Assembly: GCF_029051645.1 (NCBI RefSeq)
Contig: NZ_JAACFS010000001.1
Location: 124,001 to 188,000, forward strand
Direction of reading: 5' to 3'
Length of the DNA: 64,000 nt
DNA from: Bradyrhizobium sp. CSA112
Lineage (GTDB): Bacteria > Pseudomonadota > Alphaproteobacteria > Rhizobiales > Xanthobacteraceae
Part shown: positions 62,660 to 64,000 of the stretch, piece after piece
Layout of the letters: the number at the start of each line of letters is the position of its first letter
How positions within the stretch are numbered: the stretch's first letter is position 1
Program-made: the position numbers and the translations under genes
Notes under the pieces: generated by a model
Database searches by the model: none
What the model was told of the DNA's origin: nothing
What the model saw: the letters and a program-made list of their open reading frames with translations, nothing else

Positions 62660-62881
62660 TCAGGGAATTTCGTCTGGAAGCTTCGAGGCCGGATCCGGCG
62701 CGCAGCGCTCTTCCCTGATTTCCTTCACGTGGTAGCGCGCGGGCAGAACCTGTCCGCCTGCCTCATCGGCGACGGGAACGTCGGAAATCAGGCCATCATC
62801 GAGGGCGTGCTTCCAGACCTCTGGCTCGGTCGGCAAGCCAGGGCCGATCTGCCTGTCGCCATTAAAAAGCGCGTAAGCCAA
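62660..62881 (-). CDS. Small conserved hypothetical protein
   Basis: This is 73 residues from TTG 62881, with a strong AGGAGGG box five bases upstream. It reads AYALFNGDRQIGPGLPTEPEVWKHALDDGLISD (in part), then ADEAGGQVLPARYHVKEI. It matches a small soluble protein commonly seen in Bradyrhizobium genomes; function unknown. Confidence 0.7.
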   Translation of the reverse strand: MAYALFNGDRQIGPGLPTEPEVWKHALDDGLISDVPVADEAGGQVLPARYHVKEIREERCAPDPASKLPDEIP

Positions 62882-62896
62882 GAGCCCTCCTACATC

Positions 62897-62934
62897 AAAA
62901 CCCCGCCAGCTATTTCAATAACTGACGGGGCTTT
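62897..62934 (-). terminator. Probable terminator of the ATC-hydrolase-like gene
   Basis: The stem CCCCGCCAG (62901-62909) / CTGACGGGG (62922-62930) has one mismatch. On the minus strand it ends in GGGGTTTT. It lies about 130 bp downstream of the gene at 63069-63539. Confidence 0.6.
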
Positions 62935-63068
62935 GAGCTGATATTTCCGGTTGGATTTCTCCTTCCAGATCTACCGCTCACACCTTCAACGCGGGAGCAG
63001 CGATCTCGTTCCGGGCTTTCCGGTTCAGGGACGAAAAAATACGATAGAATCTATCGTGGACCCTACGT

Positions 63069-63539
63069 TCAGTCGGTACTGCCCGTCCGCCGGTAGCGAA
63101 AATCGCAATGGCCGGCGCCCTGCATGATGGTCTGCGTGCGGGTTAACTTGACGTCGGGCCCAAAACCTTCGACGGTATCGAAATCCGCCGCGCACACCAA
63201 CAGGAATCCGAGCTCCGGCTCACCCAGCTCCTTGTAGAACTCGGCGTACCTGCACCGTCTGACATTGAACGCGAAGACGTCCTGCGACTGGTCGATCACG
63301 TCGTAATGCAGCGCATCATCACGCGCATAGGTCGTGAACGCCGAAGCGATGGCCTTGCCCAGATTCTTCTCGTTTTTCGCCCGCCAGAATTCTTCGCCGA
63401 AAGCGCGGTAGAGATCACCCAGGGCCTTTCGGACGATTCCGTTGGCGCGCTCCTCTCCCAGCTCCGCCTGCAGAGCCTTGACGAGAGGGACCAGAACCTG
63501 GGCCTGGATCTTGGCCTGTTGGATGACGGGAATGCTCAC
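63069..63539 (-). CDS. L-2-amino-thiazoline-4-carboxylate hydrolase-like protein
   Basis: This is 156 residues. The family features are RRCRYAEFYKELGEPELGFLLVCAADF, with conserved Cys, and a C-terminal GAGHCDFRYRR segment with Cys and His. These match the ATC hydrolase family (PF14196), which makes L-cysteine from a thiazoline in some pseudomonads; many members have no tested substrate. There is no signal peptide. A terminator-like hairpin follows at 62897-62934. Confidence 0.75.
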   Translation of the reverse strand: MSIPVIQQAKIQAQVLVPLVKALQAELGEERANGIVRKALGDLYRAFGEEFWRAKNEKNLGKAIASAFTTYARDDALHYDVIDQSQDVFAFNVRRCRYAEFYKELGEPELGFLLVCAADFDTVEGFGPDVKLTRTQTIMQGAGHCDFRYRRTGSTD

Positions 63540-63678
63540 CGGCAGCCTCCATTCCTGTACTTGAAGTTGAAGTTAGAGAAATCGACGCGCTTTCGGAAGT
63601 CCGCCCCATTCGCGCGGAACTATTGCCATTTTTTCCTGTTCTGACGTCGCCTCCTTCAACTCTGGAGCCGGTGGGGCC

Positions 63679-63942
63679 ATGCGCAAACTACTATTCGGAA
63701 TCGCAGTCGCAATGCCAATTGCTTTTATGTCCCCGGCGGCCACGGCGCTGCCCGCGGGCCATGTGATGATCCACGCTTCTCTGGTCAAGGCCGATCTGAT
63801 TGAGGTAAAGGGCGGGCACGGCCGCGGGCACGGTTGGGGCCGCGGACACGGCTATCGTCCGTTTGGTTGGAGCCGGGGCCGGAAGGTCGGCTGGCGCGGA
63901 CGTGGCTGCCCGCCCGGTCACTGGAAGAAGGGCTGGTGCTGA
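63679..63942 (+). CDS. Small secreted Gly/His/Arg-rich protein
   Basis: This is 87 residues. A signal peptide (about 1-24, ending ATALPA) is followed by the mature tail GGHGRGHGWGRGHGYRPFGW and RGRGCPPGHWKKGW, ending in Cys. Its GH/GR repeats are like the GHXX-type small secreted proteins of rhizobia. Metal or polyanion binding is a guess. The bases after it, to the window end, show nothing. Confidence 0.65.
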   Translation: MRKLLFGIAVAMPIAFMSPAATALPAGHVMIHASLVKADLIEVKGGHGRGHGWGRGHGYRPFGWSRGRKVGWRGRGCPPGHWKKGWC

Positions 63943-64000
63943 AACCGGACGGCCAGCCACTTTCCCTCAGGACGACGTGCAACATCCAACGCCGTCGTCC

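Noticed and set aside
1..64000. tRNA or rRNA genes, CRISPR arrays, intact insertion sequences, replication origin
   Set aside because: None was recognised by cloverleaf, conserved rRNA, repeat-spacer or transposase signatures. A covariance-model search would be needed for small RNAs.

Overview
The window looks like chromosomal DNA of a Bradyrhizobium-type alphaproteobacterium. The evidence is the high GC content, the ccmI-ccmE-ccmF-ccmH (cycHJKL) operon, a Porin_2-family porin, FeuP/FeuQ-like regulators, a bacterial Ku protein, glnE, and short interspersed repeats of the kind scattered through Bradyrhizobium genomes. No rRNA, tRNA, CRISPR array or intact insertion sequence was seen.

Region 1 (1-8.1 kb) is an accessory, decaying area. 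It holds the 3' end of a radical SAM gene, a broken lauroyl-acyltransferase remnant, at least six copies of a dispersed repeat, and a tandem duplication. Each duplicated unit pairs a DUF1127 gene with a divergent winged-helix/TolB-like/TPR regulator. Both divergent promoters carry three CTTAC/T direct repeats spaced 11 bp apart. In the second unit the DUF1127 gene reads into a secreted protein that is frameshifted. Region 2 (8-14.5 kb) holds a LysR/MBL-hydrolase divergon, a DUF1214/DUF1254 pair, a class A penicillin-binding protein and a YcgN-like protein.

Region 3 (14.6-24 kb) has a short operon of truncated patatin, cytoplasmic subtilase and ComEC-like metallo-beta-lactamase, which may be a conflict or proteolysis module. 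It continues with an MFS exporter, a TPP-dependent enzyme and a porin with a 33-bp tandem repeat in its leader. Region 4 (24-30.3 kb) has a lone Flp pilin, small proteins, Ku, FeuP/FeuQ and a conserved hypothetical gene.

Region 5 (30.5-36.5 kb) is the most coherent unusual unit: an MntR-like regulator, a TonB-dependent receptor fused to a second Omp25/31-type beta-barrel, and tonB-exbD-exbB. Similar MntR-box-like operators overlap the predicted promoters of both the receptor and exbB. I read it as a manganese-controlled, TonB-energised outer-membrane uptake system.

Region 6 (36.7-41.4 kb) is cytochrome c maturation plus a DUF1993 gene. Region 7 (41.4-49.4 kb) looks like an inserted island: a LuxR-type regulator with a complete acyl-homoserine-lactone pocket, a type I secretion ABC transporter and adaptor, an RTX protein, and two paralogous genes with constant ends and different cores. 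A TATCGA-NN-TCGATA palindrome recurs in front of several of these units. An RTX 3' remnant shows that part of the island was duplicated. Region 8 (49.5-56.4 kb) is degP, a two-component pair and glnE. Region 9 (56.4-64 kb) is a heavy-metal RND efflux set with His/Cys-rich accessory proteins, followed by small hypothetical genes and an ATC-hydrolase-like gene.
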